A DNA stretch of 22,539 nt from an uncultured Prevotella sp. (GTDB lineage Bacteria > Bacteroidota > Bacteroidia > Bacteroidales > Bacteroidaceae): NCBI GenBank assembly GCA_937880835.1, contig CALGRN010000150.1:1-22539 (forward strand), given 5' to 3'. A model generated the notes under the pieces. The model worked only from the letters and a program-made list of their open reading frames with translations. It was not told where the DNA came from and did not search any database. The translations under genes were made by a program, and so were the position numbers. How positions within the stretch are numbered: the first letter of the stretch is position 1; every line of letters starts with the position of its first letter. Below, one piece after another: positions 7,500-15,887 of the stretch.

Positions 7500-8324
7500 A
7501 TGAACATACTGGAATATACATTCTTTCAGAACGCTCTGATAGGCTCGTTGCTCGCGAGCATTGTTTGCGGTTTCGTGGGCACTTATATCGTTACGCGACG
7601 CTTGGTGTTCATAAGCGGCGGCATAACTCATGCCTCTTTCGGAGGCGTCGGACTTGGTGTTTTCACAGGAATTAATCCCATTTTGTCGGCAATGGTATTT
7701 GCAATAGCGAGCGCATTCGGTGTTCAGTGGCTTTCAAGGCGCGGTAATGTGCGCGAAGATTCGGCAATAGCAGTGTTTTGGACTTTCGGTATGAGCGTGG
7801 GAATAATATGCTGTTTTCTCACTCCCGGTTTCATCCCCGATCTTCCTTCGTTTCTTTTCGGGAGCATACTCACTATAAGCACGCTTGATTTATGGATTCT
7901 TGCAGGTCTTACGCTTATAGTTACGATACTGTTCACGCTTCTGTTCCGCACAATATTAAGTATCTCTTTCGACTCGTGTTTCGCGCGCTCGCAGCGGCTT
8001 CATGTAACCTTGATAGAATATGTAATGATGGCAATAATAGCCATGACGATAGTTTCCACGCTGCGAATGGTGGGCATCGTGCTGGCAATAAGCCTTCTCA
8101 CAATACCGCAAATGACGGCAAACGTGCTGACATACAATTTCAAGCAAATGATATTGGTAAGCATTCTGATTGGCTGGATTGATTGTATATCGGGTCTTGC
8201 CATATCTTATTGGCTCAATGTTCCATCGGGAGCGTCGATTATTTTTGTTTCCATAATAATTTACACGATGCTTAAAACAATAAAAACACTAACATTTAAG
8301 TTAAATAAGAGTGAGAACTCATAA
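7500..8324 (+). CDS. Metal ABC transporter permease, ZnuB/MntB type
   Basis: This is a 274-residue polytopic inner-membrane protein with about eight hydrophobic segments. The early motif TRRLVFISGGITHASFGGVGLG (about residues 32-53) and the later stretch LRMVGIVLAISLLTIPQMTANVLT are typical of the ABC-3 permease family, which imports zinc, manganese or iron. The partner ATPase and solute-binding protein are not next to it, so the substrate cannot be inferred from neighbours and the components must be encoded elsewhere. The preceding four-cysteine protein is the only possible accessory. The 3' end overlaps the next gene by 14 nt, which suggests translational coupling with the secretion lipoprotein. 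Confidence 0.9.
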   Translation: MNILEYTFFQNALIGSLLASIVCGFVGTYIVTRRLVFISGGITHASFGGVGLGVFTGINPILSAMVFAIASAFGVQWLSRRGNVREDSAIAVFWTFGMSVGIICCFLTPGFIPDLPSFLFGSILTISTLDLWILAGLTLIVTILFTLLFRTILSISFDSCFARSQRLHVTLIEYVMMAIIAMTIVSTLRMVGIVLAISLLTIPQMTANVLTYNFKQMILVSILIGWIDCISGLAISYWLNVPSGASIIFVSIIIYTMLKTIKTLTFKLNKSENS

Positions 8325-11300
8325 ATTAAAATATATCGTCCTGTTTCTCTTTGTCGCAGTTATCATTGTGACAACGGGATGCTCTACGCAGAAAAATACT
8401 GCAAAAACACGTTTCTGGCATTCGTTTAAAGCAAAATACAACACATATTACAACGGTTCGTTGGCATATATAGACGGTTCTCTGGAAAAAGAAAACGGTA
8501 ACAAAGACAATTTCACGGAAATCATTCCTTTATACACGGTAGGCAACAAAAACAGCCGTGAATTGGGTAAAAGCAACTTTGAACGTGCAATAGAAAAATC
8601 GCAGAAAGCAATAAAACTGCACAGCATAAAGAGACGTCCGCAATGGACCAAGAACCGACAAAAGACGGAAAAGGACATAGAATGGCTCAGTCGTAAAGAA
8701 TATAATCCGTTCCTATGGAAAGCATGGATGCTTATGGGACGCTCGCAATTCCATAAAGGTGCGTTCGATGAAGCTGCCTCAACGTTTGCTTATATGAGCC
8801 GTCTTTATCAGAGTCAGCCTGCAATCTACGGCAAAGCTCGTGCATGGTTGGCAAAAGCATACATAGAAGAAGGCTGGATGTATGATGCCGAAGATGTCAT
8901 CAGAAATATGCAGCGGGACTCCATACATTGGAGTGCAGCAAAGGAATGGGACTACACCTATGCCGATTATTACATACATACGGGTGAGTTTGAGAAAGCC
9001 ATTCCGTATCTTAGAAAAGTGATAAAGCATGAGATGAGGCGCAAACAGAAAGCGCGTGAATGGTATCTTATGGGGCAACTTGAAGCTGCACTCGGACACA
9101 AGGATTTGGCTTATAAAGCGTTTAAACGTGTCATAAGGCAGAACCCTCCGTATGAATTGGAGTTCAATGCGCGTATCGCAATGACGGAAGTAATGGCAGT
9201 CGGGAAGGCTAAACAAATGATTGGTCAGTTGAGAAGAATGGCTGCATCGGATAAAAATAAAGATTATCTCGACCAAGTTTATTATGCAATAGGAAATATT
9301 TACCTTTCTCAGAGAGATACGATGAAGGCGATTTATGCCTACGAAGAAGGTAATAAAAAAGCAGTTCGCAGCGGTATAGAGAAAGGAGTGTTGCTGCTTC
9401 ACTTGGGAGATTTATATTGGGCGAAGGAGAAATTCGGTGATGCAAGGCGATGTTACGGTGAAGCTATCGGACTGTTAGATAAAGACCGGAAAGACTATGA
9501 ACAGCTTTCCAAACGTTCATTAGTTCTTGATGAGCTTGTTCCTTATACTGATGCTGTATATCTGCAAGACTCTCTTCAAGTGCTTGCAAAGCTTCCGGAG
9601 AAAGAACGTAATGAAGCTATCGACAGAGTGATAGAGGAGTTGAAAAGGAAAGAAAAAGAGGAAAAGCGTGCTCAACAGGAAGCTGAGGTGGAAAGAATGC
9701 AACGTGAAAATAATGCAGGAATAGGCAATATGCGTAACGAGACACCTCAAAGCGGTGTCAGACAGGATGGCTTGTGGTACTTCTATAATCAAATGGCAGT
9801 CAATCAAGGTAAACAAGCCTTTCAACGACAATGGGGAAAACGAGAGAATATTGATAACTGGCAGCGAATCAATAAGACTGTCGTCGGAGGAGGAGAGTTT
9901 AACTCTAATGCTGAATTGACAGACGAACAACGCGATTCTATCTTTAATGCAGAACAGATACAGGACTCTATCAATAATGTATTGGATAGCGCACAGAACA
10001 ATCCGCATAAGCGTGAGTACTACCTTGCGCAGATACCTTTCAGCGAAGAACAAATAGCAGAGAGCAATGCTATAATAGAAGATGGACTTCATCATGCAGG
10101 TGTTATATTCAAAGATAAATTGGATAATCTGCGTTTAAGTGAGAAAAACTTGCGCAGATTGACTGATTTCTATCCCGAATACAAACAAATGGATGATGTA
10201 TTCTATCATCTTTATCTGCTTTATTCAAGGCTCAATAAACCGGAATTGGCAGATTCTTATATCGAGAAATTGAAGAGAAATCATCCTGAAAGTCAATGGA
10301 CGGCAATCCTTTCAGACCCTTATTTCAAGGAAAATGCTAAATTCGGAGTTCAAATTGAGGACTCTATTTATGCAGCAACTTATAACGCTTTCAAGGAAGA
10401 TCGATACGGAGAAGTGGCAGGAAACACTCGTGTTTCTGAGACAAGGTTTCCATTAGGAGCTAACAGAGATAAGTTTTTGTTTATCGGCGGATTAAGTAAA
10501 TTGAATAGTGGAGATGCAGATGGATGTGTTTCCGATATGAAAAGAATAGTAGAGAAGTATCCGAACAGCCGCATAAGTGAAATGGCTGGTATGATAGTAA
10601 ACGGTGTTAATGCGGGCAAAAGGCTTCGTGGCGGTAAGTTTTCTCTTGGAGATGTATGGTCAAGACGTACGGCTGTGCTTAACGACAGCGATTCTATTGC
10701 AGCTTTGAAATTCAGCGATGAGCGTGTGGCTAAATTTGTTTTAATGCTTGCTTATGCTCCCGATTCGCTCAATGAAAATCAACTCTTGTTTGAAATGGCA
10801 AGGTTTAATTTCACCAATTTCATTGTTCGCAATTTTGAAATATCTATCGATGAGATGGACGGATTGCACCGAATGATTGTATCAGGTTTCCGAAATTATG
10901 ATGAAGTTTATCAATATGCGCGTCAGGTATTTAACAATAATGCCATTGCAAGACATTTAACGAAAGCTCGAAAGTATATAATAAGCGAACCGAATCTTGC
11001 ATTGATAGGGGAGCGTTTCAGCTATAAGGATTACGACGAATTTTACTCTAAGCATTTCTCTTCGCTGAAAATAATGAACAGGTATCTTCTAACAGAGCCT
11101 GCCGAGATACAGATAGAGCGTGAGCCGGAGCAGGAAGATGTTCCCGAGAACGAACAAAATACCGGCGTTGATGATGGATTGTTCTTTGCTCCTGAAACAG
11201 AAATTATACAAGAGGAGAATGATACGACGGTATCGGATATGCCTCAAAGAGTCGATACAACAACCGTTCGACAAGACAGTATAAGTTCGGAAACGCCTGC

Positions 11301-11721
11301 TGTTGGCAACGATGTCGTGCCGAAAGAAGATGAGAAAGTGTCCGAAAGTACTGAAACCGATAACACGATTGTTATTCCGGAAGAAGAAAAAGCGGAGGAA
11401 GTTCCCGATGAAAACACGTTTATCATACAAGAAGAAGAGCCTGCCGTAAATCAGAATGATGACGGAACGATAATTATAAATACGGAAGAAGAAAGCAACG
11501 AGCAACCTGTTACAGTGCCGCAGCCTGAAAAGCCGCAGGAAGCAGAAGAAAAACAGCAGGAAGAAAAGCAATCAGAACCGTTAGAAGATGATAATATCAT
11601 ATTCTTTGAAGATGAACCTACAACGGGTAGCGGTAATGAAAACAAGCAAGAAAACAATAATCAGAATTCGAAGAATAACTATGATTTGGAGGATGAATAT
11701 TACGAATTAGAAGGTTTTTAG
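8311..11721 (+). CDS. porW: PorW/SprE-like TPR lipoprotein of the type IX secretion system
   Basis: PorW/SprE proteins are periplasmic-side lipoproteins needed for type IX secretion and, in flavobacteria, gliding; they are thought to bridge the motor and the outer-membrane translocon. This 1136-residue protein begins at a GTG (8311); an in-frame stop at 8302-8304 and the absence of any near in-frame ATG force that choice. The lipoprotein signal ends at TTGC (Cys24). The opening RFWHSFKAKYNTYYNGSLAY, the TPR-like helices (about 125-400) and the second repeat region with YYLAQIPFSEEQ and 'HPES..TAILSDPYF' (about 565-680) fit the family. A charged coiled coil spans 430-467. The last ~190 residues form an acidic low-complexity tail with repeated hydrophobic-EEE motifs. 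It is much longer than P. gingivalis PorW (about 600 residues, from memory). porX follows after 6 nt, supporting the call. Confidence 0.75.
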   Translation: MRTHKLKYIVLFLFVAVIIVTTGCSTQKNTAKTRFWHSFKAKYNTYYNGSLAYIDGSLEKENGNKDNFTEIIPLYTVGNKNSRELGKSNFERAIEKSQKAIKLHSIKRRPQWTKNRQKTEKDIEWLSRKEYNPFLWKAWMLMGRSQFHKGAFDEAASTFAYMSRLYQSQPAIYGKARAWLAKAYIEEGWMYDAEDVIRNMQRDSIHWSAAKEWDYTYADYYIHTGEFEKAIPYLRKVIKHEMRRKQKAREWYLMGQLEAALGHKDLAYKAFKRVIRQNPPYELEFNARIAMTEVMAVGKAKQMIGQLRRMAASDKNKDYLDQVYYAIGNIYLSQRDTMKAIYAYEEGNKKAVRSGIEKGVLLLHLGDLYWAKEKFGDARRCYGEAIGLLDKDRKDYEQLSKRSLVLDELVPYTDAVYLQDSLQVLAKLPEKERNEAIDRVIEELKRKEKEEKRAQQEAEVERMQRENNAGIGNMRNETPQSGVRQDGLWYFYNQMAVNQGKQAFQRQWGKRENIDNWQRINKTVVGGGEFNSNAELTDEQRDSIFNAEQIQDSINNVLDSAQNNPHKREYYLAQIPFSEEQIAESNAIIEDGLHHAGVIFKDKLDNLRLSEKNLRRLTDFYPEYKQMDDVFYHLYLLYSRLNKPELADSYIEKLKRNHPESQWTAILSDPYFKENAKFGVQIEDSIYAATYNAFKEDRYGEVAGNTRVSETRFPLGANRDKFLFIGGLSKLNSGDADGCVSDMKRIVEKYPNSRISEMAGMIVNGVNAGKRLRGGKFSLGDVWSRRTAVLNDSDSIAALKFSDERVAKFVLMLAYAPDSLNENQLLFEMARFNFTNFIVRNFEISIDEMDGLHRMIVSGFRNYDEVYQYARQVFNNNAIARHLTKARKYIISEPNLALIGERFSYKDYDEFYSKHFSSLKIMNRYLLTEPAEIQIEREPEQEDVPENEQNTGVDDGLFFAPETEIIQEENDTTVSDMPQRVDTTTVRQDSISSETPAVGNDVVPKEDEKVSESTETDNTIVIPEEEKAEEVPDENTFIIQEEEPAVNQNDDGTIIINTEEESNEQPVTVPQPEKPQEAEEKQQEEKQSEPLEDDNIIFFEDEPTTGSGNENKQENNNQNSKNNYDLEDEYYELEGF

Positions 11722-11727
11722 AATATT

Positions 11728-13338
11728 ATGAGCAACGGACTGTTATTATGGATAGACGACGAGATAGAGCTGCTTCGTGCGCATTTGCTGTTTCTCGAAA
11801 AGAAAGGATATGAAATAATCACTGTCAGCAATGGCACTGATGCGATAGAGGAGTGTCGCAATCACTCTTTCGACTTGATACTTCTCGATGAGATGATGCC
11901 TGGATTGAGCGGTCTTGAAACCCTGCAAAAGATAAAGGAGATATCACCTTCCACACCTGTTGTAATGGTTACAAAGAGCGAAGAAGAGAATATCATGAAT
12001 CAGGCGATAGGTTCTAAAATAGCGGATTACCTCATAAAGCCGGTAAATCCCAATCAGATACTGCTCACACTGAAAAAGAACATACATCAGAAAGAGATTG
12101 TTACGGAAGTTACGCAGAGCGGTTATCAGCAGAATTTTCAAGATATTGCGGCTCAAATATCATCATGTAAATCCTATGAAGACTGGATAGATGTTTACAA
12201 ACGCCTTGTGCATTGGGAGATAGAACTCAGCAGTACGGAAAGCAATATGACCGAAATGCTGAAAATGCAGAAGGAAGAAGCCAACATAGGATTTGCCAAA
12301 TTCATAAAAAACAATTATATGGATTGGGTAAATCCGAATAACAACAATGCTGACATATCAGCTTCCGGAATATACGGAGGAAAGCAAACCAAGATGCCTA
12401 ACGAGCGTCCGATGATTAGTACGGAGATATTCAAGAAGAAGATTTTCCCTGCCATTGATGAAGGATATAAGGTTTTTCTCGTTGTGATTGACAATTTCAG
12501 ATACGATCAATGGCGCGTATTGGAACAGGAAATCAGCGATATGTTCGACATTGATGAAGACCTTTACATGAGTATTCTCCCTACTGCCACGCAGTATGCG
12601 CGCAACGCTATATTCAGCGGACTTATGCCGACGCAGATTGCAAGCATGTTTCCCGATTTGTGGGTTGATGAAGACGAAGAAGAAGGAAAGAACCTTAACG
12701 AAGGTCCGCTCATAAGAACTCAGATAGAAAGATATCGCCGTCACGATACGTTCAGCTATAATAAGATAAAAGATTCTGCTGCTGCCGAGAAGTTCTTGGC
12801 ACAGTTCAGGCAGTTGGAAAACAACGATTTAAACGTAGTTGTGATAAATTTCATAGACATGTTGAGCCACGCGCGCACAGAGTCTAAAATGGTTCGGGAG
12901 CTTGCCAATAATGAAAGCGCATATCGCAGCATTACATTGAGTTGGTTCAGACATTCGGTTTTATCAGACCTTTTCAAACTTTTGGCCCAAAGCGATTATA
13001 AAGTCATAATAACAACCGATCACGGAAGCATACGCGCATCAAAGCCGTTGAAAATCATTGGAGACAGAAATACAAACACAAACCTGCGGTATAAGCTCGG
13101 AAAAAATCTAAGCTATAACCCGAAAGAGGTCTTTGTTATAAAAGAACCGCATAAAGCACAGCTGCCTGCACCTAATTTAAGCACATCGTATGTGTTTGCA
13201 ACGGGCGACTCCTTCTTTGCATATCCCAACAATTACAATTACTATGTGTCTTACTATAAAGACACTTTTCAGCATGGAGGCATCAGTATGGAAGAAATGA
13301 TAATACCCATTGTGACTCTGACACCAAAGAAAAGATAA
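11728..13338 (+). CDS. porX: PorX: response regulator with PglZ/alkaline-phosphatase-like output domain
   Basis: PorX is the response regulator of the PorXY system that controls type IX secretion; its output is a zinc-dependent phosphodiesterase-like PglZ domain rather than a DNA-binding domain. The 536-residue protein has a receiver domain (1-120) with acidic pair Asp10-Asp11, phospho-acceptor Asp54, Thr82 and Lys104, all intact. A helical linker (about 125-230) follows. The PglZ domain shows VVIDNFRYDQW (Asp255), PTATQYARNAIFSG (Thr286/Thr288), NFIDMLSHAR (Asp377, His381), TTDHGS (Asp431, His432) and FQHGG (His516), a complete-looking metal set. The sensor kinase porY is not in the window. 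The gene is packed between the PorW-like gene (6 nt) and tsaE (3 nt). Confidence 0.92.
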   Translation: MSNGLLLWIDDEIELLRAHLLFLEKKGYEIITVSNGTDAIEECRNHSFDLILLDEMMPGLSGLETLQKIKEISPSTPVVMVTKSEEENIMNQAIGSKIADYLIKPVNPNQILLTLKKNIHQKEIVTEVTQSGYQQNFQDIAAQISSCKSYEDWIDVYKRLVHWEIELSSTESNMTEMLKMQKEEANIGFAKFIKNNYMDWVNPNNNNADISASGIYGGKQTKMPNERPMISTEIFKKKIFPAIDEGYKVFLVVIDNFRYDQWRVLEQEISDMFDIDEDLYMSILPTATQYARNAIFSGLMPTQIASMFPDLWVDEDEEEGKNLNEGPLIRTQIERYRRHDTFSYNKIKDSAAAEKFLAQFRQLENNDLNVVVINFIDMLSHARTESKMVRELANNESAYRSITLSWFRHSVLSDLFKLLAQSDYKVIITTDHGSIRASKPLKIIGDRNTNTNLRYKLGKNLSYNPKEVFVIKEPHKAQLPAPNLSTSYVFATGDSFFAYPNNYNYYVSYYKDTFQHGGISMEEMIIPIVTLTPKKR

Positions 13339-13341
13339 CCG

Positions 13342-13755
13342 ATGGAAATACGTATAGAAAACATAAACGATATACACTCCGCAGCCGAAGAGTTCATTTC
13401 CGGCATGGGTAGCGGCAAAGTGTTTGCATTCTATGGCAAGATGGGTAGCGGAAAGACAACCTTCATAAAGTCGGTATGCGAATGTCTCGGTGTGGAAGAT
13501 GTAATAACATCACCCACATTTGCGATAGTTAACGAATACAGCTCGTTGTCAACAGGCGAACAAATCTTCCATTTCGATTTTTACAGAATAAAGAAAATAG
13601 AAGAAGTGTATGACATGGGATACGAGGATTATTTTTACAGCGGCTCTCTCTGTTTTATAGAATGGCCCGAGCTGATAGAAGAAATCCTGCCCGAAGATGC
13701 AGTAAAGGTTTATATATCAGAACAGGAAAACGGCGTCAGAACAATCACGTTCTGA
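13342..13755 (+). CDS. tsaE: tRNA t6A37 biosynthesis ATPase TsaE
   Basis: TsaE is the ATPase that works with TsaB and TsaD to place threonylcarbamoyl on A37 of ANN-decoding tRNAs. The 137-residue protein has Walker A GKMGSGKTT (32-40), then SPTFAIVNEY, HFDFYRI and the EWPE motif near the C-terminal third, in the order and length normal for the family (about 135-160 residues). It starts 3 nt after porX, so the two are co-transcribed and probably coupled. The final codons and the TGA stop (13753-13755) lie in the right arm of a terminator hairpin, so this gene closes the unit that began with aroA. Confidence 0.93.
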   Translation: MEIRIENINDIHSAAEEFISGMGSGKVFAFYGKMGSGKTTFIKSVCECLGVEDVITSPTFAIVNEYSSLSTGEQIFHFDFYRIKKIEEVYDMGYEDYFYSGSLCFIEWPELIEEILPEDAVKVYISEQENGVRTITF

Positions 13756-13766
13756 TGCCGTTTTTT
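13727..13766 (+). terminator. Terminator overlapping the 3' end of tsaE
   Basis: The arms 13727-13742 and 13749-13764 pair over 16 bp with one G-U pair (core CGGC-GTCAGAAC / GTTCTGAT-GCCG) around the 6-nt loop AATCAC, and the T-run extends to 13766. The tsaE stop codon is in the right arm. It ends the aroA-to-tsaE unit. Confidence 0.9.
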
Positions 13767-13975
13767 GTGTCTTACAAACATATTCCGGTATCTTTATATT
13801 GCAGTTTTCAATAAATATAAGCCCTTGTCAGACTTGTTGTTGAAATCAAATTGTCAATAACTGTAATTAACGACAGCTATCCTTTCGAGATGCAATAGAT
13901 AACTTTCATGCTTTCACAACCACTGAAAGACCTTGAAACATTAAGTATCGCACGATAAAAAATAAAGAATAAATC
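13767..13975. other. Gene-free spacer before the nitroreductase gene
   Basis: This spacer holds no credible open frame and no clear Bacteroidota promoter. The closest candidate, TAACTTTC at 13900-13907, lacks a -33 box. A short block at 13877-13898 (CTATCCTTTC, then GATGCAATAG) resembles 15988-16012 inside repeat copy B, so a small fragment of that repeat may sit here. Confidence 0.5.
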
Positions 13976-14701
13976 ATGGAACTGAAAGAAATACTGAATC
14001 ATCGCAGAGCCATAAGGCATTATGACAGTGAGAAAACCATCGACGAAGAACGCGTCAGAGAGTGTATAAGACTTGCCACTCTTGCCCCTACAAGTTCGAA
14101 CATGCAACTATGGGAATGCTATCACGTTACCGACAAAAACATTATGAAAGCGTTGGGCAAAGCCTGTCTCGGTCAGCTTTCTGCCACGTCGGCACAGCAG
14201 TTTGTCGTGTTCGTTACCCGGCAAGACCTTCATCGCAGTCATGCAAGGGCAGCAATGGCGTTTGAAAAAGATAATGTGGTGCGCAACAGTCCTGCCAAAA
14301 AGCATGCTGGACGCATACGTCGGTGGGAACTTTATTATGGCAAGGTGATGCCGTTTCTCTACTCGCGATGCTTCGGTCTGCTCGGACTGTTTCGCAAAAT
14401 GTTGGCTAACGTCGTAGGATTGTTCCGCCCTATCGTGCGCCAAGTATCCGAAAACGATGTCCGCGTGGTTGTTCATAAGAGCTGTGCGCTTGCCGTTCAG
14501 ACCTTCATGATAGCGATGAGTGAGGCAGGATACGACACTTGTCCGCTCGAAGGGTTTGACAGCAGAAGGGTGAAAAGCATTCTTCGTCTGCCTTGTTCGG
14601 CAGAAATAAACATGATAGTATCATGCGGAATACGTCTGCCCGACGGTGTATGGGGCGACCGTTTCCGCCTTCCTTTCGATGAAGTTTATCATAAACTGTG
14701 A
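13976..14701 (+). CDS. Nitroreductase-family flavoprotein
   Basis: This is a 241-residue protein of the FMN-dependent nitroreductase fold, a family of NAD(P)H oxidoreductases acting on quinones, nitro compounds or enones. The N-terminus has the FMN-phosphate-binding pattern HRRAIRHYDSEK (9-20) and APTSSNMQLWE (37-47). The C-terminal part has AVQTFMIAMSEAGYDTCPLEGFD and a late INMIVSCGIR strand typical of the family. A basic insertion with aromatic and hydrophobic residues (about 105-150, RIRRWELYYGKVMPFLYSR) sits in the middle; it could be a lid or dimer element. The true substrate is unknown. The gene is alone on its strand, after a terminator and convergent with the yitT-family gene 54 nt downstream. 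Confidence 0.85.
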   Translation: MELKEILNHRRAIRHYDSEKTIDEERVRECIRLATLAPTSSNMQLWECYHVTDKNIMKALGKACLGQLSATSAQQFVVFVTRQDLHRSHARAAMAFEKDNVVRNSPAKKHAGRIRRWELYYGKVMPFLYSRCFGLLGLFRKMLANVVGLFRPIVRQVSENDVRVVVHKSCALAVQTFMIAMSEAGYDTCPLEGFDSRRVKSILRLPCSAEINMIVSCGIRLPDGVWGDRFRLPFDEVYHKL

Positions 14702-14755
14702 CGGAAGTTGAAACGTAATGTTTCTGGAAATGACGTATAGTTGAGAATGGTATCG

Positions 14756-15676
14756 TTATGACGAAGATGCCGCTTTACGTTCTATGTTGTGAACTTTCTT
14801 TACTTTAAACTTGTCGAAGCCTTTGCCATAGACTCCCATTACCGCAGTTTGGGTTACGAATGCGTGCTCGTCTATCTCGTTTATCATGCGGTATAACAGC
14901 CTTGCCTCACGTATTTTCACCACCACTATCAACACCTTCATGCTGCTTGTGTGATAATATCCGTGTGCATCTATAAGCGTGCATCCGCGATGCGGAGGCT
15001 CTGCCGTGATGCGTTCGCATATCTCTTCGTATTTCTCTGATATTATAAGGAACTGCACCGAGCGTCGTCCTGAGTTGACAACCTGATCCAATACGAATGA
15101 AGTAATTATAAGAGTCACATAACCATATATCACCTGTTCCCAGCTGTGCAGAACAACATAGCTTAGAGTTACTATTGTCATGTCGCACAATAATATGACC
15201 CGTCCTAATGATATTTCATGATATTTGTTTACTATTGCAGCTACTATGTCAGACCCTCCGGTGCTTCCGTTGTATAAAAGTCCATATCCTATGCCCACTC
15301 CGCAGAAGCATGCGCCGATTATACTTGCCATAAACGGTTCGTCTGTAAGTATTGTCGGGTTGGGAAATGTGTTGCGGAATATAGACACAAAGGCAGTAAG
15401 AACCACTACACCGAATATTGTCTTGATGCAGAATTTCAGTCCGAGTATTTTCAATGCGAATGCAAGCAGAATGGCGTTGGCTATGAAATAAGTAGTCTGA
15501 ACGGGTGCCCCTATGCCCCAGAAAATTATTGAAGAAAGACCTGCTACGCCTCCCGTGCTTATGTTGTTGGGCAATAGGAATATTGTCCATCCTATACAAT
15601 AAGACAACATGCCTACGGCTATCATTACGTAATCTAATATTTCACGATACAAAATCTTGTTGCTGATACGTTTCAT
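14756..15676 (-). CDS. YitT-family membrane protein with C-terminal DUF2179 domain
   Basis: This 306-residue protein has five or six hydrophobic segments (about 14-36, 45-75, 83-102, 115-135, 158-176 and 182-200) followed by a soluble domain of about 80 residues (225-300). Two related motifs, NNISTGGVAGLS (37-48) and NGSTGGSDIVAAI (136-148), each follow a hydrophobic stretch; this internal symmetry is typical of the YitT family, and the C-terminal segment is the DUF2179 domain. Family members are inner-membrane proteins of unknown transport role. An ideal promoter lies 29 nt upstream. The gene converges with the nitroreductase gene, and no clear terminator is visible between them. Confidence 0.9.
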   Translation of the reverse strand: MKRISNKILYREILDYVMIAVGMLSYCIGWTIFLLPNNISTGGVAGLSSIIFWGIGAPVQTTYFIANAILLAFALKILGLKFCIKTIFGVVVLTAFVSIFRNTFPNPTILTDEPFMASIIGACFCGVGIGYGLLYNGSTGGSDIVAAIVNKYHEISLGRVILLCDMTIVTLSYVVLHSWEQVIYGYVTLIITSFVLDQVVNSGRRSVQFLIISEKYEEICERITAEPPHRGCTLIDAHGYYHTSSMKVLIVVVKIREARLLYRMINEIDEHAFVTQTAVMGVYGKGFDKFKVKKVHNIERKAASSS

Positions 15677-15704
15677 CCTGATTATTTGTTTATTATTGCC
15701 GTTG

Positions 15705-15735
15705 CAAAGTTAATCCAAAAAGGTAATACGGCAAA
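15705..15735 (-). promoter_or_regulatory. Bacteroidota-type promoter of the yitT-family gene
   Basis: Read on the minus strand, TTTG (15735-15732), a 19-nt spacer and TAACTTTG (15712-15705) match TTTG-N19-TAnnTTTG exactly. The start codon at 15676 lies 28 nt beyond the -7 box, which suits a short leader. Confidence 0.8.
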
Positions 15736-15887
15736 ACAAAAAACAAATATTTTTATTTAAGATGTCTGCTTTTTTTCGCCTTCTTCAACAAGCCATAAAA
15801 GTAAAAAATATTCATAAAATTTAAAGTCGAAAATATGTGTTCGGATTTTTGAGAATATATATATTAATAATTAAAATAAACATTATT

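Noticed and set aside
13900..13907. TAACTTTC as the -7 box of the nitroreductase promoter
   Set aside because: The last base departs from TAnnTTTG, there is no TTTG 19 nt upstream, and the leader would be long.
14710..14724. GAAAC-GTAAT-GTTTC hairpin between the nitroreductase and yitT-family genes, considered as a shared terminator
   Set aside because: A 5-bp stem with no T-run on either side is too weak to call.
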